The translations under genes and the position numbers were made by a program. The notes beneath the pieces are model-generated. The model was not told where the DNA came from and did not search any database. It saw only the letters and a program-made list of their open reading frames with translations. Source: Paenibacillus tundrae (GTDB taxonomy: Bacteria > Bacillota > Bacilli > Paenibacillales > Paenibacillaceae). From it: 64,000 nucleotides of DNA. Location of the stretch: the NCBI RefSeq assembly GCF_030812775.1, contig NZ_JAUSTI010000002.1:1-64000 (forward strand), read 5' to 3'. Position 1 is the stretch's first letter. Each line of letters opens with the position of its first letter. Positions 27,938 to 36,413 of this stretch are shown here, in pieces.

Positions 27938-29905
27938 TCATTGAGGTTCTAATTCAAGGTGCATTTTGGCTTCAGCTTCATCCCATGGCACCGAGTAACC
28001 TGCTCCCTTGGCGCAAAAAATAGATGAAGATGTATACAGTGGATCTGCCTCTTTGCGGTAGTCCATCCGCTCTATGACTTCCTCCGTGTTATGGCAGCGG
28101 TCGTATCCACTGAACACGCAGCGTATACTGCCTCGTCCATGCGTAAAGGATGCCAATTCCGCACTGTAGCTCATGAAGGTTGAGACGGGCACCCTACCTG
28201 TGACCACTGTTTGCGTTCCATCTGTCTCTGGAGGATTAAAGGTACCAGATGCACGCTGAATATCGGACAGCACCCTGCCCATTTCATCGAGAGTGACTTT
28301 GATTTTGAAATCGTAATAGGGCTCTAGCAGCACAATGTCTGCCTTCTCAAGACCCTGACGTAATGCTCGAAAGGTAGCCTCACGAAAATCGCCGCCATGG
28401 GTATGTTCTTTATGTGCACGCCCCCTCATCAGCGTGATGTTCACGTCGGTGACTGGCATGCCAGTCAGCAGTCCGTGATGCTCCCGTTCGTAAAGGTGAC
28501 TCCGAATTAGATTCTGATAGCTGACATTCAGATCATCGACATGACATCTGCTATCAAACGTAATACCCATGCCCCTTTCTCCCGGTTCGATTAGCAGATG
28601 CACTTCTGCATAGTGTCTGAGCGGTTCGAAGTGGCCGTACCCTATCACAGGCGATTGAATTGTTTCCTTATACAAAATTTCCGGTTGTCCAAAAGAGATA
28701 GCGAAGCCAAACCGCTCTCTAACAATCTGCTCTAACACTTCCAGTTGAATCAATCCCATGACGCGGATAGAAATCTCCTGCAATTTCTCATCCCAAACGA
28801 CGTTTAGAGACGGCTCCTCTGCCTCAAGCGTGCGAAAAGCACCAAGCACCTTCTGGACATGTATTGAATCGTCGAAAATTACTTTCGATTGTAAGGTCGG
28901 CTCCGAATCGTAAGTTAGCTTGTCAGATATTGACCCCAGACCTTGTCCGGTCTCGGTCGCGGATAATCCGGCAACGGCAAACAAATCCCCGGCTTCTACT
29001 TGTTCCACCGACTGCGATTTTAGGCCGTTAAACAAGAAGAGTCGCGTAATTTTTTCGTCATATGGAACCCCGCCGCTCTCATAACTAAGTTGTTCTCTCA
29101 CCTTCAATCGACCGCCCAGTGCCTTAATGAACGTGAGTCTCGCTCCGCCTGCATCGTGCCGAATTTTATAAACTCGACCCTGGAACGAAGCATCCACGTC
29201 ATATGTGGTTGTCGTCAGCAGGTGCAGCTGATCCAGAAATTCAACGACGCCAGTATCCTGAAGCGCAGAGCCGTGAGCACAAGGGAAGAGAAGACCATCC
29301 GCAATCATCTTCTGCAAGGCTTTTAACCAGAAACCAGAATCGTCTCTCCCCTCCAGGAATGCTTCCAGTAAGGTTTCGTCCCGCTCAGCCATGACCTCAC
29401 GTAGCGGTTCAGCGATCATACCGTCTGTGAAGCTCTCCGTAATGCAACATACTTCCCCTGTCAACTGCTGACGTATATCCGCCTCCGTTCTGCTTGCATC
29501 CGCTCCAATCCGATCCGTCTTGTTGATGAAGAAAAACGTTGGAATCTGATGTTTCCGCAGTAGCTGCCAGACTGTTTCCGTATGACCCTGGACACCTTCA
29601 ACTGCGCTTACGATCAAAATGGCATAATCAATGACCTGAATTGCCCGCTCCATCTCTGGGGAGAAATCGACGTGTCCAGGCGTGTCTATTAAATAGTAGT
29701 TGTCACCTTTATACTCTAGTACCGCCTGATCTGCGAACACGGTAATGCCCCTTGCCCGCTCGATGTCGTGGCTGTCCAGAAACGTATCCTGATGATCCAC
29801 CCGCCCTCGCGACCGGATACTGTTCGTATGGTACAACAGTTGTTCGGCAAAAGTTGTTTTACCTGCATCCACATGGGCGAACAGGCCAATCGTTAGTCGT
29901 TTCAT
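27938..29905 (-). CDS. TetM-class ribosomal-protection translation GTPase
   Basis: This 655-residue EF-G-like GTPase has G1 AHVDAGKTT, G2/switch region RARGITV, G3 DTPGHVDF and G4 NKTD. Domains II, III, IV and V follow in the order of tetracycline ribosomal protection proteins, with the full length of the family (about 640-660). It would bind the ribosome and displace tetracycline or act as another kind of ribosome rescue GTPase. Divergence from Tet(M) in the visible parts is substantial, so resistance itself is not assured. The start follows AAGTGGGA. It is a lone gene with no mobile element next to it, which argues for a resident chromosomal copy. Confidence 0.82.
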   Translation of the reverse strand: MKRLTIGLFAHVDAGKTTFAEQLLYHTNSIRSRGRVDHQDTFLDSHDIERARGITVFADQAVLEYKGDNYYLIDTPGHVDFSPEMERAIQVIDYAILIVSAVEGVQGHTETVWQLLRKHQIPTFFFINKTDRIGADASRTEADIRQQLTGEVCCITESFTDGMIAEPLREVMAERDETLLEAFLEGRDDSGFWLKALQKMIADGLLFPCAHGSALQDTGVVEFLDQLHLLTTTTYDVDASFQGRVYKIRHDAGGARLTFIKALGGRLKVREQLSYESGGVPYDEKITRLFLFNGLKSQSVEQVEAGDLFAVAGLSATETGQGLGSISDKLTYDSEPTLQSKVIFDDSIHVQKVLGAFRTLEAEEPSLNVVWDEKLQEISIRVMGLIQLEVLEQIVRERFGFAISFGQPEILYKETIQSPVIGYGHFEPLRHYAEVHLLIEPGERGMGITFDSRCHVDDLNVSYQNLIRSHLYEREHHGLLTGMPVTDVNITLMRGRAHKEHTHGGDFREATFRALRQGLEKADIVLLEPYYDFKIKVTLDEMGRVLSDIQRASGTFNPPETDGTQTVVTGRVPVSTFMSYSAELASFTHGRGSIRCVFSGYDRCHNTEEVIERMDYRKEADPLYTSSSIFCAKGAGYSVPWDEAEAKMHLELEPQ

Positions 29906-30042
29906 AGAATCCCACTTTCAACATTTCTTGTTATTACTGCTCATTTTATTAAAGCATAGAAATCGGGAGAGTGGGTAGGGGTTGGCTTGGAGATGAATTA
30001 GTCAGTGCTTGAAAAAGGCGAATTGTCTTTCTTCTTATCCTC

Positions 30043-30645
30043 CTACCGAAAAGTGTGCATGTAGACATCTTTTATGTTACCAGCCTTATAATATGGATAC
30101 TCTAATTTCCGCTGAACTTGAAGAACAATCTCTGTGTTCGTCAACATTTCAACCATATAAAGCCCTAGGTCTATAGAAGCTGTAACCCCCGCACCAGTTA
30201 CCGTATTACCGTCACGCACGACACGCGCTGGAATTACTTCTGCACAATAAGGAACTAGTAAATCATAAGCTGATGAGTTTGTAGTAGCCTTTTTTCCATT
30301 CAGGAATCCTGCTGCGCCCAATAGCAAAGCCCCTGTACACATAGAAATCTTATACGGTACATTCTCTGCCGTTCGAACCCAACCCATGAAATCCTCATCA
30401 AATCTAAGCATTCTAGTTGATAATCCACCGGGGAAAAACACTAGATCAAAATCACCTAGATTAGGTAACACCGCATCGGATTTCATTTTTAGGCCCCGAT
30501 CGTCTGTAATTTCATCCTTGTTTGAACAGAATGTCCATGATACGTTTTCCTTCGCTTTTAGAATCGCTAGCCAAGTTACAGCTTCATAAAATCCAGCTAA
30601 GTCCATGCTTGTCATTCCATCGAATAACACAAACGCCATTTTCAT
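30043..30645 (-). CDS. DJ-1/PfpI family protein, controlled by a ZTP riboswitch
   Basis: This protein of about 200 residues has the DJ-1/PfpI fold of class-I glutamine-amidotransferase type. The nucleophile-elbow cysteine is in KISMCTGALLLGAAG. The family includes isonitrile hydratase-like, glyoxalase-like and chaperone members, and the activity here cannot be chosen. A frame extends four codons further up, but the ATG at 30645 gives MKMAFVLFDG, the usual first strand. The leader of this gene carries a promoter, a ZTP (pfl) riboswitch and a terminator hairpin. That implies a link with purine or one-carbon (folate) shortage. Confidence 0.85.
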   Translation of the reverse strand: MKMAFVLFDGMTSMDLAGFYEAVTWLAILKAKENVSWTFCSNKDEITDDRGLKMKSDAVLPNLGDFDLVFFPGGLSTRMLRFDEDFMGWVRTAENVPYKISMCTGALLLGAAGFLNGKKATTNSSAYDLLVPYCAEVIPARVVRDGNTVTGAGVTASIDLGLYMVEMLTNTEIVLQVQRKLEYPYYKAGNIKDVYMHTFR

Positions 30646-30673
30646 TGCCGCCACCATCCTCTCATTACCTCAA

Positions 30674-30710
30674 TAATAAAAAAAGTGTTTGATCTATAGA
30701 TCAAACACTT
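30674..30710 (-). terminator. Riboswitch expression-platform terminator
   Basis: Positions 30683-30710 are a perfect 28-base palindrome (arms AAGTGTTTGATC, centre TATA). On the minus strand it is followed by a run of seven T and then ATTATT. It lies immediately after the ZTP aptamer and about 40 bases before the DJ-1/PfpI start, so it is the regulated terminator of that transcript. Confidence 0.85.
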
Positions 30711-30785
30711 TGCCCAGGCGTACGGCATTTACATTATGTGCTTCCTAGTGGTTCACTCCACGTTTACGCCAGTCACACATACCAG
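30711..30785 (-). ncRNA. ZTP (pfl) riboswitch aptamer
   Basis: On the minus strand the conserved blocks of the ZMP/ZTP riboswitch appear in order: GTGACTGGCG, a GTGG/CCAC hairpin with a 6-base loop, AGGAAGC, and finally GCCG then CGCCTGGGCA. The outer ATGT/ACAT pair forms P1, and GGCG can pair with CGCC as the known pseudoknot. These RNAs sense ZMP/ZTP, signals of 10-formyl-tetrahydrofolate shortage. The call is by comparison with remembered family consensus; a covariance search was not run. Confidence 0.82.
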
Positions 30786-30798
30786 AAATTTAACACTA

Positions 30799-30828
30799 AG
30801 TATACATGACATCTTTTTCCTTTGTAAA
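30799..30828 (-). promoter_or_regulatory. Promoter of the riboswitch leader
   Basis: On the minus strand TTTACA (30823-30828) and TATACT (30799-30804) are 18 bases apart. The predicted transcript starts just before the aptamer, leaving no room for another gene, so the riboswitch belongs to this unit. Confidence 0.6.
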
Positions 30829-30931
30829 TATATGAAATTTATACATACTTTCTCTTCCGTAATTTTAACTAACCTGACTGTCAGATTAATGAATTAATGA
30901 GGAAATAACCGCTTGTCCTTGACTTGGTACA

Positions 30932-31357
30932 CTACTTTTTGACCAGAACTGTTAAATCTCCTTCAAAAACGAGCTCTTCTTTACTATTAAAGGTAGAGAA
31001 CTTCACCGTTACAAGACCTGTTTCGTTTTTCTTTTCTTCCACATCAATAACTTTAACCTTGTTGTACAACACATCGCCAGGATACACGGGTTTTATAAAT
31101 TTGATATTATTAAACGCGGTGCCAGCAATTACATCATCACCATAACTCCCCGTTTCAATCCAAAGTTTAAAAGAAACCGCCAAGGTTTGAATTCCCGAGG
31201 CAATGATCCCATTGAATCTTCCCTTTTTGGCTTTCTCTTCGTCCAAATGCATATATTGTGGATCAAATTCAGTAGCAAAACTTGTGATATCCTCTTTCGT
31301 GAGCTCAAGCGATTTTGTTATAAACGTTTGTCCAACAAAAAATTCATTGAATTTCAT
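30932..31357 (-). CDS. MaoC-like hot-dog fold dehydratase family protein
   Basis: This 141-residue single hot-dog protein has the MaoC/(R)-hydratase motif FDPQYMHLDEEKA followed by RFNGIIASG, where the Asp and His of the DxxxxH pair form the hydratase active site. Related enzymes hydrate enoyl-CoA thioesters. It is a stand-alone domain with no acyl-CoA gene beside it, so the substrate is unknown. AAAGGAG lies a few bases before ATG 31357. It is upstream of, and separated by a riboswitch promoter from, the DJ-1/PfpI gene, so the two are not one operon. Confidence 0.85.
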   Translation of the reverse strand: MKFNEFFVGQTFITKSLELTKEDITSFATEFDPQYMHLDEEKAKKGRFNGIIASGIQTLAVSFKLWIETGSYGDDVIAGTAFNNIKFIKPVYPGDVLYNKVKVIDVEEKKNETGLVTVKFSTFNSKEELVFEGDLTVLVKK

Positions 31358-31656
31358 TGATAAAACTCCTTTGTTGCCATGTATGGTACTTCATTTATTT
31401 ATGAACAAAGTTAACTTGAATACCAATTATAACACTTGATAATAGTACTTGATACTAATTATTCTGTTAAAGTCCTTATGTTTCTTAAATTTATAGGCTT
31501 TATATTGGTTACTAAGAGATCAAAATAAATTGAAGTGTTTCATTACACGGCAGTTTGTTTTATTTTATCAACAGCTGGCTTTCTTGCAATATTGCGAGCT
31601 GGACTAGCACATACTAAGAAACAGTTGCCTGTAGCTTACATAACGGAGGTCTCTTC
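31358..31656. other. Intergenic region between divergent MaoC-like and BCCT genes
   Basis: About 300 AT-rich bases hold the two divergent promoters. A short plus-strand frame from about 31540 reads FILSTAGFLAILRAGLAHTKK and could be a membrane-protein fragment, but it has no ribosome binding site and runs into the BCCT start. It is not called as a gene. Confidence 0.4.
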
Positions 31657-33213
31657 ATGGTATTTACAATCACAATTATAATCGTTGCACTGTTTGCAAT
31701 ATGGGGAGCCGTCGCTCCTGATCAGCTAGCGGAAGTGGCTAACGTGGTTTACAACTTCTCTATTCAGAATTTTGGCTGGTTTTATTTGCTAGCGACACTG
31801 TTCTTCCTAATCTTTGCTTTTTATCTGGCGTTCAGCCGATTTGGCTTGATCAGGCTTGGAGATGAAGATGATGAACCAGAATATTCTACGGTTTCCTGGC
31901 TATCCATGCTGTTTAGCGCTGGTATGGGCATTGGACTGGTTTTCTGGGGAGTTGCTGAACCGCTGTCCCACTATTTATCTGCACCGGAGGGAGCAGAAGG
32001 CGGAACAACGCAGGCAGCAAGACTTTCGATGCGTTATTCCTTTTTTCACTGGGGACTCCACCCTTGGGCTATCTATACCGTCATCGGCTTAGCCCTTGCT
32101 TATTTCCAGTTCCGGAAAGGCTACAAAGGGCTGATCAGTTCAACCTTTATTCCTCTGATCGGAGAGCGACTTGCTGCAGGCTGGCTTGGCAAGATCATTG
32201 ATATTCTGGCGGTTATTTCCACGATCTTTGGTGTTGCGACCTCGCTTGGATTGGGTGCACTTCAGATCGGTGGGGGTCTGAATTACTTATTCGGTATCCC
32301 TAACTCAACAATAACCCAGGTTGTCATTATCATCGTTGTAACTGTACTGTTTCTAATCTCAGCTACCTCTGGTCTGGATAGAGGTATTAAGGTTTTGAGC
32401 AACACCAACCTCGTTATAGCTGTACTTTTGATGTTGTTTGTATTAGTAACTGGGCCGACTTCTTTTATATTTGACACATTCACAACAACTTTAGGCAGTT
32501 ACATGCAGAATATTATTAACATGAGTTTGAGACTGACGCCGTTTTCAAGAGAAGCATGGATTGGAGCTTGGACGTTATTTTACTGGGCATGGTGGATCTC
32601 GTGGGCTCCATTTGTAGGTACTTTTATCGCAAGGGTATCCAGAGGAAGAACTATAAAGGAATTTGTAATTTACGTCATGCTAATTCCAAGCCTTTTCGGA
32701 TTTATCTGGTTCTCCGTCTTCGGCGGTACAGGACTTCATATGGAATTGTTCAATGCTACCCATCTGGCGGAAGCCGTCAAAGAAGATACAACAACCGCTT
32801 TATTCCTTATGCTGGAGCAATTGCCTTTGGGCACAATCTTAGCGGTAGTCGCTACACTCCTGATCATGATTTTCTTTATTACGTCGGCTGATTCCGCTAC
32901 ATTTGTGCTGGGCATGCTGACCTCAGATGGCAAGTTGGATCCGAGTACAAGAGTGAAATTAACCTGGGGAATCATGCAATCTGCCATCGCGGTAGTACTG
33001 CTGTTCAGCGGGGGACTGAGCGGTCTCCAGACAGCTTCCATTGTGGCCGCGCTGCCGTTCGCCGTTGTCCTTATCGGTATGTGTGTATCCTTACTTAAAG
33101 CTTTACAGGCTGAGGACAGAGAGCGCCGTCAGAAGGAAAAACGGCAGCGCCAAAAGCTGAAACGACTGCTGGAGGAACACGAAAGCTCACAGAACGAAAT
33201 TCCCAGCAGGTAA
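31657..33213 (+). CDS. BCCT family betaine/choline/carnitine transporter
   Basis: This 518-residue secondary transporter has twelve transmembrane helices and the BCCT signature (GAWTLFYWAWWISWAPFVGT and FIARVSRGRTIKEF). It would take up glycine betaine or a related osmoprotectant with sodium or protons. The aromatic-box region FSAGMGIGLVFWGVAEP is intact. The C-terminus is a long charged stretch (DRERRQKEKRQRQKLKR) like the osmosensing tail of BetP-type members. The start follows GGAGG at seven bases. It is a single-gene unit with a terminator. Confidence 0.93.
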   Translation: MVFTITIIIVALFAIWGAVAPDQLAEVANVVYNFSIQNFGWFYLLATLFFLIFAFYLAFSRFGLIRLGDEDDEPEYSTVSWLSMLFSAGMGIGLVFWGVAEPLSHYLSAPEGAEGGTTQAARLSMRYSFFHWGLHPWAIYTVIGLALAYFQFRKGYKGLISSTFIPLIGERLAAGWLGKIIDILAVISTIFGVATSLGLGALQIGGGLNYLFGIPNSTITQVVIIIVVTVLFLISATSGLDRGIKVLSNTNLVIAVLLMLFVLVTGPTSFIFDTFTTTLGSYMQNIINMSLRLTPFSREAWIGAWTLFYWAWWISWAPFVGTFIARVSRGRTIKEFVIYVMLIPSLFGFIWFSVFGGTGLHMELFNATHLAEAVKEDTTTALFLMLEQLPLGTILAVVATLLIMIFFITSADSATFVLGMLTSDGKLDPSTRVKLTWGIMQSAIAVVLLFSGGLSGLQTASIVAALPFAVVLIGMCVSLLKALQAEDRERRQKEKRQRQKLKRLLEEHESSQNEIPSR

Positions 33214-33230
33214 TATTTAATTGATCTCGA

Positions 33231-33268
33231 CAAAAAGGTATCCGCCGTAAGGTGGGTACCTTTTTGTC
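33231..33268 (+). terminator. Intrinsic terminator of the BCCT gene
   Basis: AAAAAGGTA and TACCTTTTT pair around an inner CCGCC/GGTGG-like stem, followed by TTTTTG, about 20 bases past the stop codon. The A run on the other side makes it possibly bidirectional for the RCC1-like gene. Confidence 0.8.
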
Positions 33269-33311
33269 AGAAGTATCGTATTTTTTCAACCCGTACATTC
33301 ACTCAATCGGC

Positions 33312-34199
33312 TTACTGTTGGATGCTGCTCCATCCGCTTACATCACATTGCCCATGATCATTATTACCCACCGCAACCATTGTACCATCTGATTTAAGAC
33401 CAATAGTATGAGCACACCCCGCCGAAACAGCCCTAATGTCATGCCAACCACTTACATCGCATTGGTGATGTTTATTCAAACCCACCGCGACCATCGTGCC
33501 ATCAGATTTAAGACCAACGGTATGATAACTCCCCGCTGCAACTGCTACAATATCCCGCCAGCCGCCTACGTCGCACTCACCATGATTATTTCTACCCACA
33601 GCCACTACCGTGCCATCCGATCTAAGCCCAACAGTGTGAAGATAACCTGCCGAAACAGCCGATATGCTGCTCCATTCGTTTACGCTGCACTGCCGATACT
33701 TATTGTTACCAACCGCTGTTACCGTTCCATCTAATTTTAGCCCTACTGTATGCCAGTCACCCGCCGTGACTGCTACAATATCACGCCAGCTGCTTACGTT
33801 GCATTCACCTTCATTATTGCGGCCCACCGCAACCACCAACCCATCTGATGTTACCCCGACAGTACGGCACCAACCTGCTGCAACTGTTACAATATCGCTC
33901 CACTTGCTCACATTGCACTGGTCATGCTTATTCCAACCTACGGCTGTTACAGTCCCATCCGATTTAAGACCAACGGTATGGGCATTTCCCGTGTTTGTCG
34001 CCATATGTACATTACCAGCAGCGACTGCGACGATACGGCACCAAGCGCTTACATTACATTGACCGTATTTATTATCACCGACTACCGTTACCGTTCCATC
34101 AGATTTAAGACCAACGGTATGACGACGACCCGCCGCTATGGTATCGTTACGTAAACGTATTGTCTCAAACTCCGTTTCCTTCCGTGAATTGTAATCCAT
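33312..34199 (-). CDS. RCC1/BLIP-II-like seven-blade beta-propeller protein
   Basis: This 295-residue protein is almost wholly seven tandem repeats of about 38 residues, with consensus AAGxxHTVGLKSDGTVxAVG then NxxGQCxVSxWxxIxAV. The repeat is the RCC1/BLIP-II type, and seven copies make a closed propeller. The second repeat carries a short insertion (ATNTGNAH). There is no signal peptide or enzymatic domain, so it is likely a cytoplasmic protein-binding scaffold of unknown partner. The start at 34199 follows GGAGG at six bases. It lies at the end of a carbohydrate transport operon but has its own leader. Confidence 0.85.
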   Translation of the reverse strand: MDYNSRKETEFETIRLRNDTIAAGRRHTVGLKSDGTVTVVGDNKYGQCNVSAWCRIVAVAAGNVHMATNTGNAHTVGLKSDGTVTAVGWNKHDQCNVSKWSDIVTVAAGWCRTVGVTSDGLVVAVGRNNEGECNVSSWRDIVAVTAGDWHTVGLKLDGTVTAVGNNKYRQCSVNEWSSISAVSAGYLHTVGLRSDGTVVAVGRNNHGECDVGGWRDIVAVAAGSYHTVGLKSDGTMVAVGLNKHHQCDVSGWHDIRAVSAGCAHTIGLKSDGTMVAVGNNDHGQCDVSGWSSIQQ

Positions 34200-34332
34200 A
34201 TTTTTCCTCCACAACAAATTAAGATTCTCTCAGTCCCTCTGTTAGCTCAACAGTAAGTCGTCCGTCTAGCCGCGAGAATCGCCTCGTTCAGCAAAAGGGT
34301 TGTATTAATACTACATCTCAGCGATATTAGCT

Positions 34333-35223
34333 TTAACCTTTTACGGCGCTTCCAGCCACGCCCTGGATGATATAATGCTGACCCACCAGGAAGACGATAA
34401 TCATCGGAATAATGCCTGCCGTGGCAGCGGCCATCATGCCATTGTAGTCCACATTGTTCTCCAGAATAAAGTTCTGCAGTCCGAGTGGCACGGTGTATAG
34501 GTCTTTGTCGATCAGGAACACGAGCGCATTCTCATAATCATTCCAATGCCATGAGAAATCGATGATCGCTAGTGTAGCTAGTGCAGGCTTCGCCAGAGGC
34601 AGAATTAGCCTGAAGAATATACGCAGGTGACCGGCACCGTCAATGAATGCAGCTTCTGAGATCTCTGAAGGCACCGACAGGAAGAACTGCCGCAACATGA
34701 ATACACCAAAGATAGTGAATAATCCAGGCAGGATCAAGGCCCAATGCGTATTATATATCCCCACCCATTCAAACATCAGGAACTTAGGTACAAAGAGCAC
34801 CTGTGGCGGCACCATCATCATTGATAGATAGATCAGGAACAGTGTCTCCCGGCCTTTGAATTGAATGCGTGCGAAACCGTAGGCTGCAAAAGCTGAGAGA
34901 AATACAGCTCCAATGGTGCTAATTAGCGATATTTTCAACGAGTTCAGGTAATATGTTGCAAAGGTATCCACTCCGCTCCAGACCTTGATGTGATGCTCCC
35001 AGTTCAGGCTGGAGGGTATCCATTGGATGGGATAGGTGAAGACATCCGCAGCAGATTTGAATGACGTACTGATCATCCAGATGAACGGCATAATCATCAG
35101 CAAGGCAAAACCGGACATCAGAAGTGTCAGTAGAATCCTCCCAACCTGGGTCAAGGACTCCATACGGATCTTAGGCGAATGCGGAGCTGTGGGCTGCGCG
35201 TTCGAGGCACTTGGTTTCTCCAT
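34333..35223 (-). CDS. Carbohydrate ABC importer, permease (MalG-like)
   Basis: This 296-residue permease has six transmembrane helices. The coupling loop EAAFIDGAGHLRIFFRLILP is visible, and the start region LLTLLMSGFALLMIMPFIWM is typical of the MalG/AraQ half of CUT1 importers. Start 35223 was chosen because AGGAGGG precedes it; the frame extends 17 codons upstream without a site. It follows the other permease with a gap of 17 bases and closes the operon that begins with the sensor kinase. Confidence 0.9.
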   Translation of the reverse strand: MEKPSASNAQPTAPHSPKIRMESLTQVGRILLTLLMSGFALLMIMPFIWMISTSFKSAADVFTYPIQWIPSSLNWEHHIKVWSGVDTFATYYLNSLKISLISTIGAVFLSAFAAYGFARIQFKGRETLFLIYLSMMMVPPQVLFVPKFLMFEWVGIYNTHWALILPGLFTIFGVFMLRQFFLSVPSEISEAAFIDGAGHLRIFFRLILPLAKPALATLAIIDFSWHWNDYENALVFLIDKDLYTVPLGLQNFILENNVDYNGMMAAATAGIIPMIIVFLVGQHYIIQGVAGSAVKG

Positions 35224-35240
35224 GATGATCCCTCCTCTCC

Positions 35241-36122
35241 TTAATAATGAACCCAACGTTTCTGGCCGAGCCACTGTAGCACGGTGAAGATCATGATGAT
35301 GGCAAAGAGTGCCCAGCTAATAGCGGCGGCATAACCCATCTCGTAATAGCGAAATGCATTTTGGTAGATAAAGAGTGATAATACTGTTGTGCTGTTTCCA
35401 GGTCCACCCTGAGTAATGGCCTGAATGATGCCGAAGTTCTTGATAGTCATGATCAGTCCTGTAATCAGCAGTAAAAAAGTTGTCGGGCTAACAAGTGGCC
35501 ATATGACTCTGCGTATTGTCTGCCACGGGCGGGCACCATCTATACGGGCTGCCTCAATCAATTCCTCCGGAATTTCCTGCAAAGCTGCCAGATATATAAT
35601 CATATTGTAACCGAGCATGAACCAGATCCAGATGATATCAATCGCATACATCGACCATTCGGTTGTCGATAACCAACCCGGTGGATTCGTAATACCGATT
35701 CCCCGCAAGAAGCCGTTAATGGGTCCCGATGTCGGCTGGAACAGCAGCATCCAGACAAAGGCGATGGCTACACCGCTGGTGATGTAGGGCATGAAATAAA
35801 GCGCACGCAGTGTTTTTTGCCAGTACACAGATTTGTTCAGCGCCACCGCCACGATAAACGCCAAACCCATTGATATCGGAACAGCTAATAGAAATATAAA
35901 TGTATTCCGCAGCGCCACGCCAAACAACTCATCATTCAACATTCGCCGGATGTTATCCAATCCTACAAAATGGGTCTCCGGGTTCATGAATTTGTAATCG
36001 GTGAACATGAGATAGAACGAATAGATAGCCGGTATAATAAAAAACAACAGCACGCCAATCATATTAGGCCCAATAAACAGATACCCGAGCCTGCTCTGCC
36101 GTTTCATCCAGGATTTATGCAT
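35241..36122 (-). CDS. Carbohydrate ABC importer, permease (MalF-like)
   Basis: This 293-residue membrane protein has six helices and the EAARIDGARPWQTIRRVIWP coupling loop of CUT1 permeases. FIGPNMIGVLLFFIIPAIYS near the N-terminus is also typical. It lies between the binding-protein gene and the second permease. The 291-base gap between the binding-protein gene and this one holds a terminator, so read-through or a separate promoter must feed the permeases. Confidence 0.9.
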   Translation of the reverse strand: MHKSWMKRQSRLGYLFIGPNMIGVLLFFIIPAIYSFYLMFTDYKFMNPETHFVGLDNIRRMLNDELFGVALRNTFIFLLAVPISMGLAFIVAVALNKSVYWQKTLRALYFMPYITSGVAIAFVWMLLFQPTSGPINGFLRGIGITNPPGWLSTTEWSMYAIDIIWIWFMLGYNMIIYLAALQEIPEELIEAARIDGARPWQTIRRVIWPLVSPTTFLLLITGLIMTIKNFGIIQAITQGGPGNSTTVLSLFIYQNAFRYYEMGYAAAISWALFAIIMIFTVLQWLGQKRWVHY

Positions 36123-36361
36123 ATTCTTCCCACTCCTTAACCTCTGTTCTGCATTTCTCTTGACTCAAGCATAACAAGATGTCCTGCAACATTTAAGGAA
36201 CATAACCATGGTCCTGATATCACAGATATATGTATTTCAGCCATATTTTCCGAGAGGGAAATAACACGGAATTGTTCTATTGGCACCAACGACTTGAATG
36301 AATTCATTGAGGTCTTTGTACAGAACACATGTTAATTGGTATGCCAAACAAATTATTTCAC

Positions 36362-36391
36362 AAAAAAAGCCGCCCCACGAGAGGACGGCTC
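36362..36391 (-). terminator. Terminator/attenuator between binding-protein and permease genes
   Basis: On the minus strand AGCCGTCC, a 7-base loop, GGGCGGCT and a T run form a terminator 22 bases after the binding-protein stop codon. Because the permeases lie beyond it, it would make the binding protein more abundant than the permeases. The rest of the gap up to 36122 has no convincing gene. Confidence 0.8.
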
Positions 36392-36413
36392 TTGCTCTAA
36401 GTGCATTTGCACT

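Noticed and set aside
29905-30042. Leader peptide MSSNNKKC before the TetM-class gene as an attenuator
   Set aside because: No ribosome binding site and no matching pair of alternative hairpins was seen.
30683-30710. The 28-base palindrome as a stand-alone protein operator
   Set aside because: Its position right after a ZTP aptamer and its T run on the minus strand explain it better as a transcription terminator.
33408-34154. Several plus-strand frames opposite the RCC1-like gene, with repeated sequence
   Set aside because: They are antisense shadows of the seven repeats; the minus strand has the coherent propeller motif and ribosome binding site.
33312-34199. Tandem DNA repeats of about 114 bases as a CRISPR-like or satellite array
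   Set aside because: The repeats keep frame, encode RCC1 blades and vary at codon third positions, so they are a coding repeat.
36137-36328. Minus-strand 63-codon frame between binding-protein and permease genes
   Set aside because: No ribosome binding site and no family; it lies in an attenuated leader region.
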